From Natronorubrum bangense (GTDB lineage Archaea > Halobacteriota > Halobacteria > Halobacteriales > Natrialbaceae), in contig NZ_CP031305.1 of NCBI RefSeq assembly GCF_004799645.1, positions 62,001 to 126,000 on the forward strand: a stretch of 64,000 bases of DNA. Reading direction: 5' to 3'. Below, in pieces: positions 34,528-43,787 of this stretch; the stretch's first letter is position 1; each line of letters begins with the position of its first letter. Below the pieces are notes generated by a model. The model was not told where the DNA came from and made no database searches. It worked only from the letters and a program-made list of their open reading frames with translations. The position numbers were made by a program, and so were the translations under genes.

Positions 34528-35174
34528 GCAACTACAACGACAGTGGATGGGAACCCGTCACCCGTCTCGGTCGGATGGTCCAAGAGGGCGAGATCGACGA
34601 TATGGAGACCGCCCTCAACTCGGGACTCCCGCTGAAGGAACCCGAGATCGTCGACCAGCTCCTGCCGGGGCTTGACGACGAAGTGCTGGACATCAACATG
34701 GTCCAGCGTATGACGGACTCCGGACGACGCGTGAAGTTCCGATGTGTTGTCGCGGTCGGTAACCGTGACGGCTACGTCGGCTACGCGGAAGGTCGAGACG
34801 ACCAGGTCGGGTCTGCCATCCAGAAGGCGATCGGTATCGCGAAGCTGAACATCATCCAGGTGCCACGCGGCTCCGGCTCGTGGGAAGACCGCTCGGACCG
34901 GCCCCACTCGCTGACCCGTCGGACCACCGGCAAAGCCGGCTCCGTCGAGGTCGAAGTCATCCCTGCCCCCGAAGGGCTCGGACTGGCTGCAAGCGACACC
35001 GTTCGTGCCGTCCTCGAGCTGGCCGGCATCGAAAACGTCTGGACGAAGAGCCACGGAAACACTCGAACGACGGTCAATCTCGCGAAAGCGACGTTCAACG
35101 CACTCGAGAACGCCTCGCAGTCGCGCCATCCACAGCGTCGTCCCGACCGAGAAGAAGCCGAGGTGAGTGAGTGA
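34524..35174 (+). CDS. rps5: 30S ribosomal protein S5 (uS5)
   Basis: Small-subunit fidelity protein, 216 residues. [95 protein letters not shown] contains the double-stranded RNA-binding signature. ATGA overlap with rpl18; the stop shares one base with rpl30. Confidence 0.97.
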   Translation: MSNYNDSGWEPVTRLGRMVQEGEIDDMETALNSGLPLKEPEIVDQLLPGLDDEVLDINMVQRMTDSGRRVKFRCVVAVGNRDGYVGYAEGRDDQVGSAIQKAIGIAKLNIIQVPRGSGSWEDRSDRPHSLTRRTTGKAGSVEVEVIPAPEGLGLAASDTVRAVLELAGIENVWTKSHGNTRTTVNLAKATFNALENASQSRHPQRRPDREEAEVSE

Positions 35175-35641
35175 TGAAAGCGATCGTTCAGGTTCGTGGT
35201 GAAGTGAACCGCAAGCAAGACGTGCAGGACACGCTGAAGATGCTCAACATCCACAGCGTCAACCACTGCGCACTTGTCCCCGAGACCGACACGTACCAGG
35301 GGATGATCACGAAGGTCAACGACTACGTCGCCGTTGGCGAACCCGATGCTGACGTCCTTGAGACGGTGCTCGCAAAGCGTGCCGAGCCCCTCGAAGGCAA
35401 ACAGTCGGACGTCGACGAGGAGTGGCTCGCCGAGAACACCGAGTACGACGACTTCGGTGCACTCGCCGAGGCACTGCTTGCCGAGGAGACGACGCTTCGT
35501 GAGGAAGGACTGTCGCCGACGCTTCGACTGCACCCACCACGCGGTGGCCACGACGGCATCAAGAAGCCGACTGTCGAAGGCGGCCAACTCGGAAAGCATA
35601 CAACGGGAGAGATTAACGACCTCCTAGACTCGATGCGATAA
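35174..35641 (+). CDS. rpl30: 50S ribosomal protein L30 (uL30)
   Basis: Archaeal long form of L30, 155 residues. [56 protein letters not shown] and the C-terminal TLRLHPPRGGHDGIKKPTVEGGQLGKHT identify it. ATG at 35174 is preferred over the GTG at 35171. Confidence 0.96.
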   Translation: MKAIVQVRGEVNRKQDVQDTLKMLNIHSVNHCALVPETDTYQGMITKVNDYVAVGEPDADVLETVLAKRAEPLEGKQSDVDEEWLAENTEYDDFGALAEALLAEETTLREEGLSPTLRLHPPRGGHDGIKKPTVEGGQLGKHTTGEINDLLDSMR

Positions 35642-35643
35642 TC

Positions 35644-36138
35644 ATGACGAGCAAAAAACGACGCCAGCGCGGATCGCGCACACACAGCGGCGGCACCCAC
35701 AAGAATCGACGTGGTGCGGGCCATCGCGGTGGTCGCGGCCGTGCCGGGCGGAGCAAACACGAGTTCCACAACTACGAACCGAAAGGGAAACACGGCTTCA
35801 AACGGCCACAGGGCATCCGTAAAGATGTCGCAGAGATCGACGTCCAGAAACTCGACGAGGACGCAATTCTCTACGCCGCTGACGGCCAGGCCGAAGAAAC
35901 CGACGACGGCTACAAACTCGACGCACGTGATATCGTCGAAGACGGCCACGAGGTCGACATCGTCAAGGTCCTTGGCTCCGGCCAGGTCCGCAACACACTC
36001 GAGGTGACGGCTGACGCCTTCTCCGCAGCTGCTGTGGAGAAACTCGAGAGTGCCGGCGGAGCGGCAGTTGTCTCGGAACGCGGCCAAGAGGCCGAGTCCG
36101 ACGACGCTGAAGCCGAATCCGAACAGAACGAGGAATAA
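35644..36138 (+). CDS. rpl15: 50S ribosomal protein L15 (uL15)
   Basis: Large-subunit protein, 164 residues. MTSKKRRQRGSRTHSGGTHKNRRGAGHRGGRGRAGRSKHEFHNYEPKGKHGFKRP is the glycine- and arginine-rich N-terminus; the C-terminal domain ends with an acidic tail. It ends two bases before secY. Confidence 0.97.
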   Translation: MTSKKRRQRGSRTHSGGTHKNRRGAGHRGGRGRAGRSKHEFHNYEPKGKHGFKRPQGIRKDVAEIDVQKLDEDAILYAADGQAEETDDGYKLDARDIVEDGHEVDIVKVLGSGQVRNTLEVTADAFSAAAVEKLESAGGAAVVSERGQEAESDDAEAESEQNEE

Positions 36139-36140
36139 CT

Positions 36141-37601
36141 ATGGGATGGAAGGAAGCCGCTGAACCGGTCTTGACGCGGATGCCCGCGGTGCGCCGTCCA
36201 GAGGGGCACGTCCCCTTCAAGCGGAAGCTGGCGTGGACTGCCGGCATCCTCGTGTTGTACTTCTTCCTGACGAACATCTCGCTGCTCGGAAGTGCGGAAG
36301 GTGCAACCGACATCTTCGGCGAGTTCCGTTCGATCCTCGCCGGTGAGCAGGGATCGCTGATGCAGGTCGGTATCGGACCGATCGTCACCGCGAGCATCGT
36401 CTTGCAACTGCTCGGCGGTGCGAACCTGCTCGGTCTCGACACGGACGACCCACGAGACCAGGTGCTCTACCAAGGGCTGCAGAAGCTGCTTGTCGTCATC
36501 ATGACGGCGCTGACTGCGCTCCCGATGGTGTTCGCCGGCGGCTTCCTGCCAGCTCAGCAGTCACTGACGCTTGGTGGCCTCGAGTTCGGCCACACACAGG
36601 TCCAGACGCTGATGTTCGCCCAGATCTTCGTTGGCGGAATCCTCATCCTGTATATGGACGAGGTCGTCAGCAAGTGGGGGATCGGCAGCGGGATTGGCCT
36701 GTTCATCATCGCCAGCGTGAGCCAGCGACTCGTCACTGGGTTCATCCAGCCCGATGCCGGCGGGTTCTTCTATGACTGGTACCGGATCATCACCGGGCAG
36801 GTCGAGATCGGCTCGATTGTTGCTGGTGACGGGCTGTACACGCTGTTGCTTCAGGACGGGCATATCATCGCCTTACTGACAACGCTGCTGATCTTCGGGA
36901 TCGTCGTCTACGCGGAGTCGGTCCGCGTCGAGATCCCGCTCAGCCACGCCCGCGTCAAAGGTGCTCGCGGTCGCTTCCCGGTGAAGCTCATCTACGCGAG
37001 CGTCCTGCCGATGATCCTCGTCCGTGCGCTGCAAGCGAACATCCAGTTCATGGGCCAGATTCTGAACAGCCAGTGGGCTGGTATGCCCGCAGCGCTGGGA
37101 GCCTACAATGCTGACGGCCAGCCAACTGGTGGGTTCTTCTACTACTTTGCGCCCATCTACTCACCTGACGACTGGATGTGGTGGACGGGTGCCGTCACCC
37201 AGGAAGCGTGGCAGGTGCTGATCCGCATCTCGATCGACCTGACGTTCATGGTCATCGGTGGTGCGATCTTCGCCATCTTCTGGGTCGAAACCACCAACAT
37301 GGGTCCCAAGGCCACCGCCCGACAGATCCAGAACTCCGGGATGCAGATCCCCGGCTTCCGGCAGAACGTCGGTGTCATCGAGAAGGTCATGGAGCGGTAC
37401 ATCCCGCAAGTGACTGTCATCGGTGGCGCGCTGGTCGGCTTGCTCGCCGTCTGGGCGAACATGCTCGGCACGATCGGTGGCGTTACCGGAACCGGCCTGC
37501 TGCTGGCAGTCTCCATCACGTACAAGCTGTACGAGGAGATCGCCGAGGAGCAGATGATGGAAATGCATCCGATGATGCGCGAGATGTTCGGCCGCGAGTA
37601 A
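36141..37601 (+). CDS. secY: preprotein translocase subunit SecY (Sec61 alpha homologue)
   Basis: Pore of the Sec translocon, 486 residues with 10 membrane helices. It begins MGWKEAAEPVLTRMPAVRRPEGHVPFKRKLAWTAGILVLYFFLTN. A plug-like LLGSAEGATDIFGEF follows helix 1, and QVGIGPIVTASIVLQLLGGANLLG forms helix 2. AESVRVEIPLSHARVKGARGRFPVKLIYASVLPMILVRALQANI is the ribosome-binding loop region. It closes the ribosomal transcript, as usual. The adk gene, often adjacent to secY in archaea, is 8.5 kb away here with cytochrome oxidase and a protease in between. Confidence 0.97.
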   Translation: MGWKEAAEPVLTRMPAVRRPEGHVPFKRKLAWTAGILVLYFFLTNISLLGSAEGATDIFGEFRSILAGEQGSLMQVGIGPIVTASIVLQLLGGANLLGLDTDDPRDQVLYQGLQKLLVVIMTALTALPMVFAGGFLPAQQSLTLGGLEFGHTQVQTLMFAQIFVGGILILYMDEVVSKWGIGSGIGLFIIASVSQRLVTGFIQPDAGGFFYDWYRIITGQVEIGSIVAGDGLYTLLLQDGHIIALLTTLLIFGIVVYAESVRVEIPLSHARVKGARGRFPVKLIYASVLPMILVRALQANIQFMGQILNSQWAGMPAALGAYNADGQPTGGFFYYFAPIYSPDDWMWWTGAVTQEAWQVLIRISIDLTFMVIGGAIFAIFWVETTNMGPKATARQIQNSGMQIPGFRQNVGVIEKVMERYIPQVTVIGGALVGLLAVWANMLGTIGGVTGTGLLLAVSITYKLYEEIAEEQMMEMHPMMREMFGRE

Positions 37602-37639
37602 CGGCTCGAACCGCTCTGCGCGTTGTTTCTGTATTTTGC
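37602..37639 (+). terminator. possible terminator after secY
   Basis: A short CGG...CCG hairpin around CTCGAA begins right at the stop codon, and a T-rich tract (TTGTTTCTGTATTTTG) follows at 37623-37638. Archaeal termination needs mainly the T tract, so this could end the ribosomal transcript. Confidence 0.3.
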
Positions 37640-37750
37640 ACCGACAGCGCTGCCTCTCCAACCGCAACTGGCGGGTATCGTAGCGCGTGCACTACTTGCT
37701 CCTTACTCGCACGCACGTTGATTTGACGGAGACCAAGAGACAATGTGTTG

Positions 37751-37965
37751 TTGTTGGCAACCTGGTCGAAGCCGTGGCTCTAGTCGCTGCGTGCCGAGAC
37801 GAGTGTCTAGAGTAGATCGCCGCGCACGGACTTCGCTGAACGAACCAGTTCGACGTGCGGATGTAGACACTCTTCTGGCGAGCCGTTCAGTCGGCACACT
37901 CCCGTGTAGCGTCGACTCGAGGCCGTTCAAAGAGCGGTGAACGAGCGAGCAAGTCGTTGCCAACA
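37751..37965. repeat. nested inverted-repeat element downstream of secY
   Basis: Outer arms TTGTTGGCAAC (37751-37761) and GTTGCCAACA (37956-37965) are reverse complements. Inside them, GAGTGTCTA (37801-37809) pairs perfectly with TAGACACTC (37864-37872); within that, CGCAC (37823-37827) pairs with GTGCG (37855-37859), and CGAAC/GTTCG (37841-37852) closes a tip. It could be a MITE-like remnant or a structured RNA. Confidence 0.45.
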
Positions 37966-38060
37966 GTGTACGGAGTGAAAATAGAGATTGGGAGTCACAG
38001 CAAGGAGTTGTCGACAGCAGCGAACACGGTCGCGGTTTGGGTCGCGACGATGGACCAGCT

Positions 38061-38141
38061 ATCGTAACAACTGAAACGGTTTGCACACCGATCGCACAGC
38101 TGTCATGCGATCGGGTGCGCATGACGGTCAGTGGTTACGAT
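38061..38141. repeat. 81-base imperfect inverted repeat, MITE-like
   Basis: The ends are ATCGTAAC and GTTACGAT; ACTGA/TCAGT follow inward; the centre has a perfect nine-base pair CCGATCGCA (38089-38097) with TGCGATCGG (38106-38114). Overall pairing is imperfect with a one-base bulge. The compact, symmetric form outside any gene suggests a dispersed palindromic element. Confidence 0.5.
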
Positions 38142-38331
38142 AACGTTCGTCTGATCGGCATAGACGTGCTGGATGGGTTGTTCTGTCACACAGTGATAGT
38201 GATCTGGCGCGTGACAGCGAATACGCACTGGCGAGCGTAGTGAATCACGACAGAGCTGCCTCGAGTGCGGAAATCAGCTAGCGATCTTCTAATCGGATCT
38301 GCTGCAAAACTGAAGCGTTCGTCGGTCGACG

Positions 38332-38592
38332 TTACTGGATAGAGTAACCAGCTGCGACGGTCAGCAGGAACACCATGAACACGGCAACGATCATCATGTA
38401 GCTGATCGCCCGTGGCTCCTCCCGCAGGTGCTGGTAGTAGCCAGCAATCAGGAGCGACTTGATGACTGCGAGGACGACAGTCCCGCCGATCGCTAGCTGT
38501 TCTGAAATTCCTATTTCGAAAAAGACGAACTTGGCGGTCCCTAACACCAGCAGCACGACGTATATGAGGGTGTATGTGCGAACGTCAGCCAT
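38332..38592 (-). CDS. cytochrome c oxidase subunit IV-like membrane protein
   Basis: An 86-residue protein with three predicted membrane helices: TLIYVVLLVLGTAKFVFFEIG (about 8-28), LAIGGTVVLAVIKSLLIAGYYQHL and ISYMMIVAVFMVFLLTVAAGYS. The middle AVIKSLLIAGYYQHLREEP is the hallmark of the prokaryotic COX4 family, a small oxidase-assembly subunit. It lies 2.7 kb from the fused subunit I/III gene on the same strand, separated by a protease gene on the other strand. ATG at 38592 is preferred to the longer frame. Confidence 0.8.
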   Translation of the reverse strand: MADVRTYTLIYVVLLVLGTAKFVFFEIGISEQLAIGGTVVLAVIKSLLIAGYYQHLREEPRAISYMMIVAVFMVFLLTVAAGYSIQ

Positions 38593-39423
38593 TGGTACAC
38601 TATTCGAAAGTTGGCCACTTATACCTTCCTCATACGATCGATGGTACCGGCCGATACGTGTCCTGGACAAACCAATTCGTAAATGCAAACGGAGGCCAAC
38701 GTGATAGCAATGAGTAGACGGTCGATGTTCGTTCGCCGGACAGGTACTGCGTAGGTATGCTCTTCTCACTCACTGTCGCGGTCAGTGTTGTTACTGCGAG
38801 CAACGCCGCGGTTGGTCTCTCAGAACATGGTGGTGAGGTGTCGATTCCGACGCGGCTTTCTCTCATGCTGGGGGATTGGTGTGGTGGGGATGTCGAGACT
38901 CCTGTCGACGTTTGTGACCGATCGTGCGCTCGTCGGCCGCTTTCACGACGAACTGGTTGGGCTCCAATGGGCGACTCGAGGCCGTTGCCTCGCTGGGAGG
39001 CGGCGTGGGAGGCCCTGAACCCACCTCAGAACCCGACCCAGTACGCTCTGACGTCGTGGTTTGGCTACGTGAAGCTGGTGGGCATCCTGCCAGGATCGCT
39101 CCTCGCCGTCTGGGCCACACACGTCATCTCGGTTCGACTCTCTTCGAACGCTCACACGCGATTAGAATCCAGCATCCGTTCGTCGCTGTCGTAGTTCTGG
39201 TTACGGTACTGTGTCTGTACCCCTTTGTAACTCCCTCGATGGAGCCCGTCTACGTCCCTATCTGACACCGTTCCCGTCCGCGCCCGGCAGTTCGGAGCCA
39301 GACACCCCACAGATCACCGTCTGCTTGAGTCTAGTGGAGTTACTGTCCGCTCGCTGATCCGCTCTGGCAGACGTTCATGGTTCTCGGAATGTCTTTATCG
39401 ACTGACGACTCAGTAGACGTACT
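38593..39423. other. 831-base gap with no intact gene
   Basis: Between the subunit IV-like gene and the protease gene there is no intact supported ORF. It contains both divergent promoters and the possible frameshifted gene at 38757-39265. Confidence 0.5.
38757..39265 (+). pseudogene. possible frameshifted membrane-protein gene
   Basis: Three overlapping reading frames each carry a plausible piece. One has IPTRLSLMLG then loses sense near 38870; a second has GIGVVGMSRLLSTFVTDRALVGRFHDELVG; the first resumes with NPTQYALTSWFGYVKLVGILPGSLLAVWATHVISV; and the third ends with HPFVAVVVLVTVLCLYPFVTPSMEPVYVPI. Together they look like one membrane protein of about 150 residues with frame shifts, or chance overlap. 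No family is recognised. Confidence 0.3.
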
Positions 39424-41091
39424 GTGGCGACTCGCTTTCCGTTCTCGAACGACGTCTGCAATCACCTTCTCACGCTCTTTTTCAGCTGTCTGTTGCTCAT
39501 CACGATCCTTTCGGCACCAGCCCTCGCCGCGGCACCCGAGAGCACTGCGGTGTCCAGTGCGCATTCCCAGACCGACAGCCCGCTCAACATCGAAGAACTG
39601 AACAGTTCGGCGTCAGAAACGGTCGAGATCGTCGTCCGACTCGAGGAGGTGACGATTCCAGAAGCTGCGAGTGATGCTGACGCCGAGCAGTTGTTGACTG
39701 ATCATGCCAACGAGACACAGGATCCGGTACTCGAGTACGCGGCTACAACGCCAGGGGTCAGTGTCGAAACGGAGTTCTGGCTAACGAACGCCGTGTTGCT
39801 CGAGGTTGATCCCGACCGGATAGAACTCGAGGCGCTCGAGTCAGTCACAGCAGTCGAAACAGTGCACAGAAATTTCGAACTGACCATCCCAGAGCCTCAG
39901 ACAACGATACAGACGGGTGAAACGTCGTCGGCTGCGATTGGCACCGAGCCCCATCAGTCGACAGCTGGCATCGAACTTCTGAACGCACCCGCCGTCTGGG
40001 ATGCGTACGAAACACGTGGCGACGGCGTTCGAGTCGCGGTTCTCGACACTGGGATCGACGCCACCCATCCAGATATCGATCTCTACACTGCCGATTCATC
40101 GGATCCAACCTATCCAGGCGGGTGGGCGGCGTTCGATGAGACGGGTGACAGAGTCGATGGCTCAACACCGTACGACTCGGGGGTCCATGGCACGCACGTT
40201 AGCGGGACTGTCGCTGGTGGCGGGGCAAGCGGTACCCAGATCGGTGTCGCACCGGACGTGGAGTTGCTCCACGGCCTCGTGTTGAACGAAACGAGCGGAT
40301 CGTTCGCCCAACTCATCGCTGGTATGGAATGGGCACTCGAGGAGGACGCCGACGTCATCAATCTAAGTCTGGGGATGACCGGCACGTACAGCCAACTCGT
40401 TGATCCAGTCACACACGCCATCGAAAGTGGTGCCGTCGTCGTCGCAGCAGTTGGTAACGAGGGTGTAGACAGTTCCAGCTCGCCTGCCAACGTGTACGAT
40501 GTGATCAGCGTCGGTGCCGTCCACGAAGACGGGACCGTCGCCTCATTCTCCGGCGGCGAACATCTCAATCGGTCCGAGTGGCACACGGCCCCGGAAACGT
40601 GGCCCACATCGTACGTCGTCCCAACCGCTGTGGCCCACGGTGTCGGAGTTACCAGCGCCGTTCCGGGTGGTGGCTACCAAGCACTGCCGGGAACATCGAT
40701 GGCGACACCGCACGTCTCTGGAACGGTCGCGCTGTTGCTGTCGGTCGAACCCGATGCCACTCCCGACGCCGTTTCGACAGCGCTATCCGAAACAGCCTGG
40801 AAACCAGATGGGGCCATCACCCCACAGCGTACCACGACGATGGATACTCGCTACGGGTATGGAATTGTCGACGCGAAAGCCACAACAGATGCGATCGTTG
40901 CGGTCCACAGCGACATCGACACGTCAGTCACCGGTGAGACGGCCGAGACGGAAGCGACGGAGACGACGGCGACTCGAGAGACACCACCGTTTAGCAGGCT
41001 GGTAGCCGGGACAGCCGCACTGGTCGTGACGACGATCAGCGTCGCAACACTGCTTCTCGCGCGGTCGCTTGCCCGCGAGACAAAGCGGTAG
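39424..41091 (+). CDS. membrane-anchored subtilisin-like serine protease (S8)
   Basis: Secreted protease of 555 residues (GTG start). A hydrophobic N-terminal segment (about 14-37, ending APALAAA) is a Sec-type signal. A pro-region of about 140 residues follows. The S8 catalytic domain has Asp208 in VAVLDTGID, His255 in GVHGTHVSG, the oxyanion Asn345 in AAVGNEG and Ser425 in LPGTSMATPHVSG. A Thr/Glu-rich linker (about 505-525) leads to a C-terminal membrane helix (LVAGTAALVVTTISVATLLLA) and the basic RSLARETKR, so the enzyme should be anchored outside the cell. The secretory halolysins of haloarchaea usually use Tat; no twin arginine is seen here. It interrupts the oxidase locus. Confidence 0.88.
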   Translation: MATRFPFSNDVCNHLLTLFFSCLLLITILSAPALAAAPESTAVSSAHSQTDSPLNIEELNSSASETVEIVVRLEEVTIPEAASDADAEQLLTDHANETQDPVLEYAATTPGVSVETEFWLTNAVLLEVDPDRIELEALESVTAVETVHRNFELTIPEPQTTIQTGETSSAAIGTEPHQSTAGIELLNAPAVWDAYETRGDGVRVAVLDTGIDATHPDIDLYTADSSDPTYPGGWAAFDETGDRVDGSTPYDSGVHGTHVSGTVAGGGASGTQIGVAPDVELLHGLVLNETSGSFAQLIAGMEWALEEDADVINLSLGMTGTYSQLVDPVTHAIESGAVVVAAVGNEGVDSSSSPANVYDVISVGAVHEDGTVASFSGGEHLNRSEWHTAPETWPTSYVVPTAVAHGVGVTSAVPGGGYQALPGTSMATPHVSGTVALLLSVEPDATPDAVSTALSETAWKPDGAITPQRTTTMDTRYGYGIVDAKATTDAIVAVHSDIDTSVTGETAETEATETTATRETPPFSRLVAGTAALVVTTISVATLLLARSLARETKR

Positions 41092-41268
41092 CACGGAACG
41101 CAGTCTCGTCGCAACCAGCGTTTCGGTTGCTCCGACGTCGGCTCGAGAAACGGTCGTGTCGTGCTGGACAGTCTGTGTTCGAGCAGTAACGTTCTGTGTG
41201 ACTGTCCTAGCACGGCATGCTACCTGGCGAACCGAGCGTTTCCAGCGGCTCTCCGTCGCCAGTCTCCT

Positions 41269-41310
41269 AAAAAAGTCGAAAATCGAATCCTGCGTAGCGG
41301 GGGCCGCTAC
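41269..41310 (-). terminator. hairpin plus T-tract terminator of the oxidase operon
   Basis: On the minus strand, GTAGCGG-CCC-CCGCTAC (41294-41310) overlaps the stop codon of the fused oxidase gene. TTTT (41279-41282) and TTTTTT (41269-41274) follow. A perfect seven-base stem with T tracts is a strong termination signal. Confidence 0.6.
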
Positions 41311-43787
41311 ATCAGGTAGAACAGTGGGAACAGGAAGACCCACACGATGTCGACGAAGTGCCAGTAGAGGCCGAAGAACTCGACTGGCCGGTGGTCCTCG
41401 AGGTAGGCATCGATGCTGATGATCCGGTAGATCATGAACACGGCGATGAGCAGCCCGAGGATCACGTGGAGTGCGTGCAAGCCGGTCGTGACGAAGTAGA
41501 TGGAGTGCTCGAGACTGGTCCACCAGTACTCGCCAATCGAGAACTTGTAGGTGTACTCGTAGGCCTTGACGCTCATGAACACCAGTCCGAGTAGGAGCGT
41601 CGCACCCATCGCACCGAGCAGTCCTCGCTTGTTCTGTCGCTCAGCGAAGACAAGTGCAAGGATGACCGTGAAACTCGAGGTCAACAGCACGTAGGTGTTG
41701 AGCAGGCCGGGCCAAGAGGCGAACGGAATCGTCTCCCAGTTACCCCAGCCCATGTGGAGGCGCATGAAGACGAACGCGCCGATCGCGGCGCCGAAGACGA
41801 CGACGTCAGATGCCAGGAACACCCAGACACCGAACTTCGTGTTGCCGACGCCACCGAACGGCCATCGTTCGGCGATCGGCATCTCGGGGGCGTTGAACTC
41901 CTCGACACCGAACTTGAACAGCGTGTACCCGAGGATCGCGACACCGAGTGCCGTAACGAGGGGGTAGATGATGTTCGTTTCGGCGCTGGTGCCAACGAGT
42001 GCATCTGGCGCCGTTCCGGTTCCTTCCGCAAACTCGATCATGTACGGTGTAAGTCCCGAGAGACCGAGGAAGAACACGAACATTCCCAGACCGATACCGA
42101 GTGGCCAGATGCTGGCGTGGTCGGCGTGTTCTTCTTCGTGGGAGGTCGTGGCTGTGGCTTCACCGTGAGCGGTTGCCACACCACCGTCAGTGGCTGCTTT
42201 CGAGTCGTCAACGAACTCGAGTCGGCCGCTTGCGTAGCTTGGCCGGTCAGACCAGTTCTCCAGCGGTGGAGGCGACGGAATCGCCCACTCGGCTGTACGG
42301 GAGAACTCCCATGGGTTGTCGGGTGCTTCAGGACCAGACACCCAGCTCTTTGCGAACGTGTAGAACATGATCAGGAACGACGCACCGAGGATGAATGCCC
42401 CAACGGTCGCGATCTGATGGTAGAGCTGCGCTCCCTCAGTGTAGTGGAAGACACGGCGTGGCGTCTCCCAGGCGAGGAACATCGGGAAGTACAGCATGTT
42501 GAATCCGATGAAGTAGACTGCGAAGTTGAGCTTTCCGAGGCGCTCGGAGTACATCTTGCCGCTGATCTTTGGCCACCAGTAGTAGAGGCCGGCGATCAGT
42601 GCAGTCACACCCGAGACCATCACGTAGTGGAAGTGAGCGACGACCCAGTAGGTGCCACGGAACTCGTAGTCAAGCACGACGGCACCGAGGAAGACCCCGG
42701 TAATACCGCCGAGGATGAACAAGACGAGTGCGCCGAGGCTGAACAGGAACGGGGTCGTGAATCGAACGCGTCCCTTGACCATCGTGTAGATCAGCGCGAA
42801 GACCATCAGGTCAAAGGGCAGTGAGATCCCGATCGTTGTCGCCATGAACAGCGTCTTGATCTCGAGGTTGATCGTCGTCAGGAACATGTGGTGCATCCAG
42901 ACGAGGAACGACTGGACGGCCACCAACACCATAGAGATGATGACCCACTTGCGGCCAACGAGTCGTCGACCAGTGAACGTCTGGAACGTCTCGAACATGA
43001 TCCCCAGTGCGGGGAAGAAGACGATGTACACCTCGGGGTGTCCGAAGAACCAGAACAGGTGGCCCCAGAGCAGCCCCGATCCCTGATCAGTCGCGAAGTA
43101 CTGTGTCAGGAAGAGGCGATCGATCGACAACAACAGCAACGCAGCCAGCAGTGCTGCGAAGGCAAACAGCATCATCCAGACCGTCAGCAGCCACGACCAC
43201 GTGAACATCGGCATGTTCCAGAGGCCAAGGCCTTCCGCACGAGATCGGTGGATGGTGACAAGGAAGTTCACCGTCCCGATCGTAATCGACATGACGAACA
43301 GTGTCAACGCGAGCACGGTCGAGTTACTTCCTGTCGTCGCCTCGAGTGCGGGCGTGTACGTTGGCACGTTCAGCGGGGCGTACATCGTCCAGCCACCGGA
43401 GAGCGAGCCACCCTGGAAGAACGAGAGGGCGATCAGGAGTCCCGAGAACAGGTAGAACCAGTAACTCAGGGCGTTCAATCGTGGGAAAGCAAGGTCATCT
43501 GCCCCGATCTGAAGCGGGACGAAGTAGTTTGCAAAGCCGGCTGCAAACGGTGAGAGGAACCAGAAGACCATCAACAGCCCGTGGGCCGAGACGGCCTGGT
43601 TGAACTCGTTACCCGTCAACAGACCGGTTCCACCGGCTTCCCACAGGTGGGCACGGAACACGAGCGCGAGAATCCCACCGAACAGGAGGAAGAACAATGC
43701 TGTCGCCAGATAGAGGATCCCGACGTCTTTGTGGTTTGTCGTGACAAGCCATCGCTTGACAGACGTCATTGGCGGAAGATCACTCAT
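41307..43787 (-). CDS. cytochrome c oxidase, subunit I fused to subunit III
   Basis: Core of a haem-copper terminal oxidase reducing O2, 826 residues. The N-terminal part (to about 520) is subunit I: haem ligand His69 in [24 protein letters not shown] with the CuB His and cross-linked Tyr, HH in VWMHHMF, and [10 protein letters not shown] with two haem ligands. A charged linker ([23 protein letters not shown]) leads into subunit III (about 565-826) with about seven helices, including [14 protein letters not shown] and [16 protein letters not shown] HxxxH and [19 protein letters not shown]. The HPEVY signature indicates an A-type oxidase. Fusion of I and III is known in some archaea and bacteria. 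ATG shares one base with the coxB stop (TAATG). Confidence 0.93.
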   Translation of the reverse strand: MSDLPPMTSVKRWLVTTNHKDVGILYLATALFFLLFGGILALVFRAHLWEAGGTGLLTGNEFNQAVSAHGLLMVFWFLSPFAAGFANYFVPLQIGADDLAFPRLNALSYWFYLFSGLLIALSFFQGGSLSGGWTMYAPLNVPTYTPALEATTGSNSTVLALTLFVMSITIGTVNFLVTIHRSRAEGLGLWNMPMFTWSWLLTVWMMLFAFAALLAALLLLSIDRLFLTQYFATDQGSGLLWGHLFWFFGHPEVYIVFFPALGIMFETFQTFTGRRLVGRKWVIISMVLVAVQSFLVWMHHMFLTTINLEIKTLFMATTIGISLPFDLMVFALIYTMVKGRVRFTTPFLFSLGALVLFILGGITGVFLGAVVLDYEFRGTYWVVAHFHYVMVSGVTALIAGLYYWWPKISGKMYSERLGKLNFAVYFIGFNMLYFPMFLAWETPRRVFHYTEGAQLYHQIATVGAFILGASFLIMFYTFAKSWVSGPEAPDNPWEFSRTAEWAIPSPPPLENWSDRPSYASGRLEFVDDSKAATDGGVATAHGEATATTSHEEEHADHASIWPLGIGLGMFVFFLGLSGLTPYMIEFAEGTGTAPDALVGTSAETNIIYPLVTALGVAILGYTLFKFGVEEFNAPEMPIAERWPFGGVGNTKFGVWVFLASDVVVFGAAIGAFVFMRLHMGWGNWETIPFASWPGLLNTYVLLTSSFTVILALVFAERQNKRGLLGAMGATLLLGLVFMSVKAYEYTYKFSIGEYWWTSLEHSIYFVTTGLHALHVILGLLIAVFMIYRIISIDAYLEDHRPVEFFGLYWHFVDIVWVFLFPLFYLM

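Larger units (their letters stand above)
37602..38331. other. 730-base intergenic region with inverted repeats
   Basis: No protein gene is supported. The region holds a nested inverted-repeat block (37751-37965) and an 81-base imperfect inverted repeat (38061-38141), listed separately. The small ORFs crossing it lack any known family pattern. Confidence 0.55.

Noticed and set aside
37743..37940. 65-codon ORF downstream of secY
   Set aside because: Runs through the nested inverted repeats; cysteine- and arginine-rich, unlike haloarchaeal proteins.
41754..42824. 356-codon plus-strand ORF
   Set aside because: Antisense to the fused oxidase gene; no recognisable domain.
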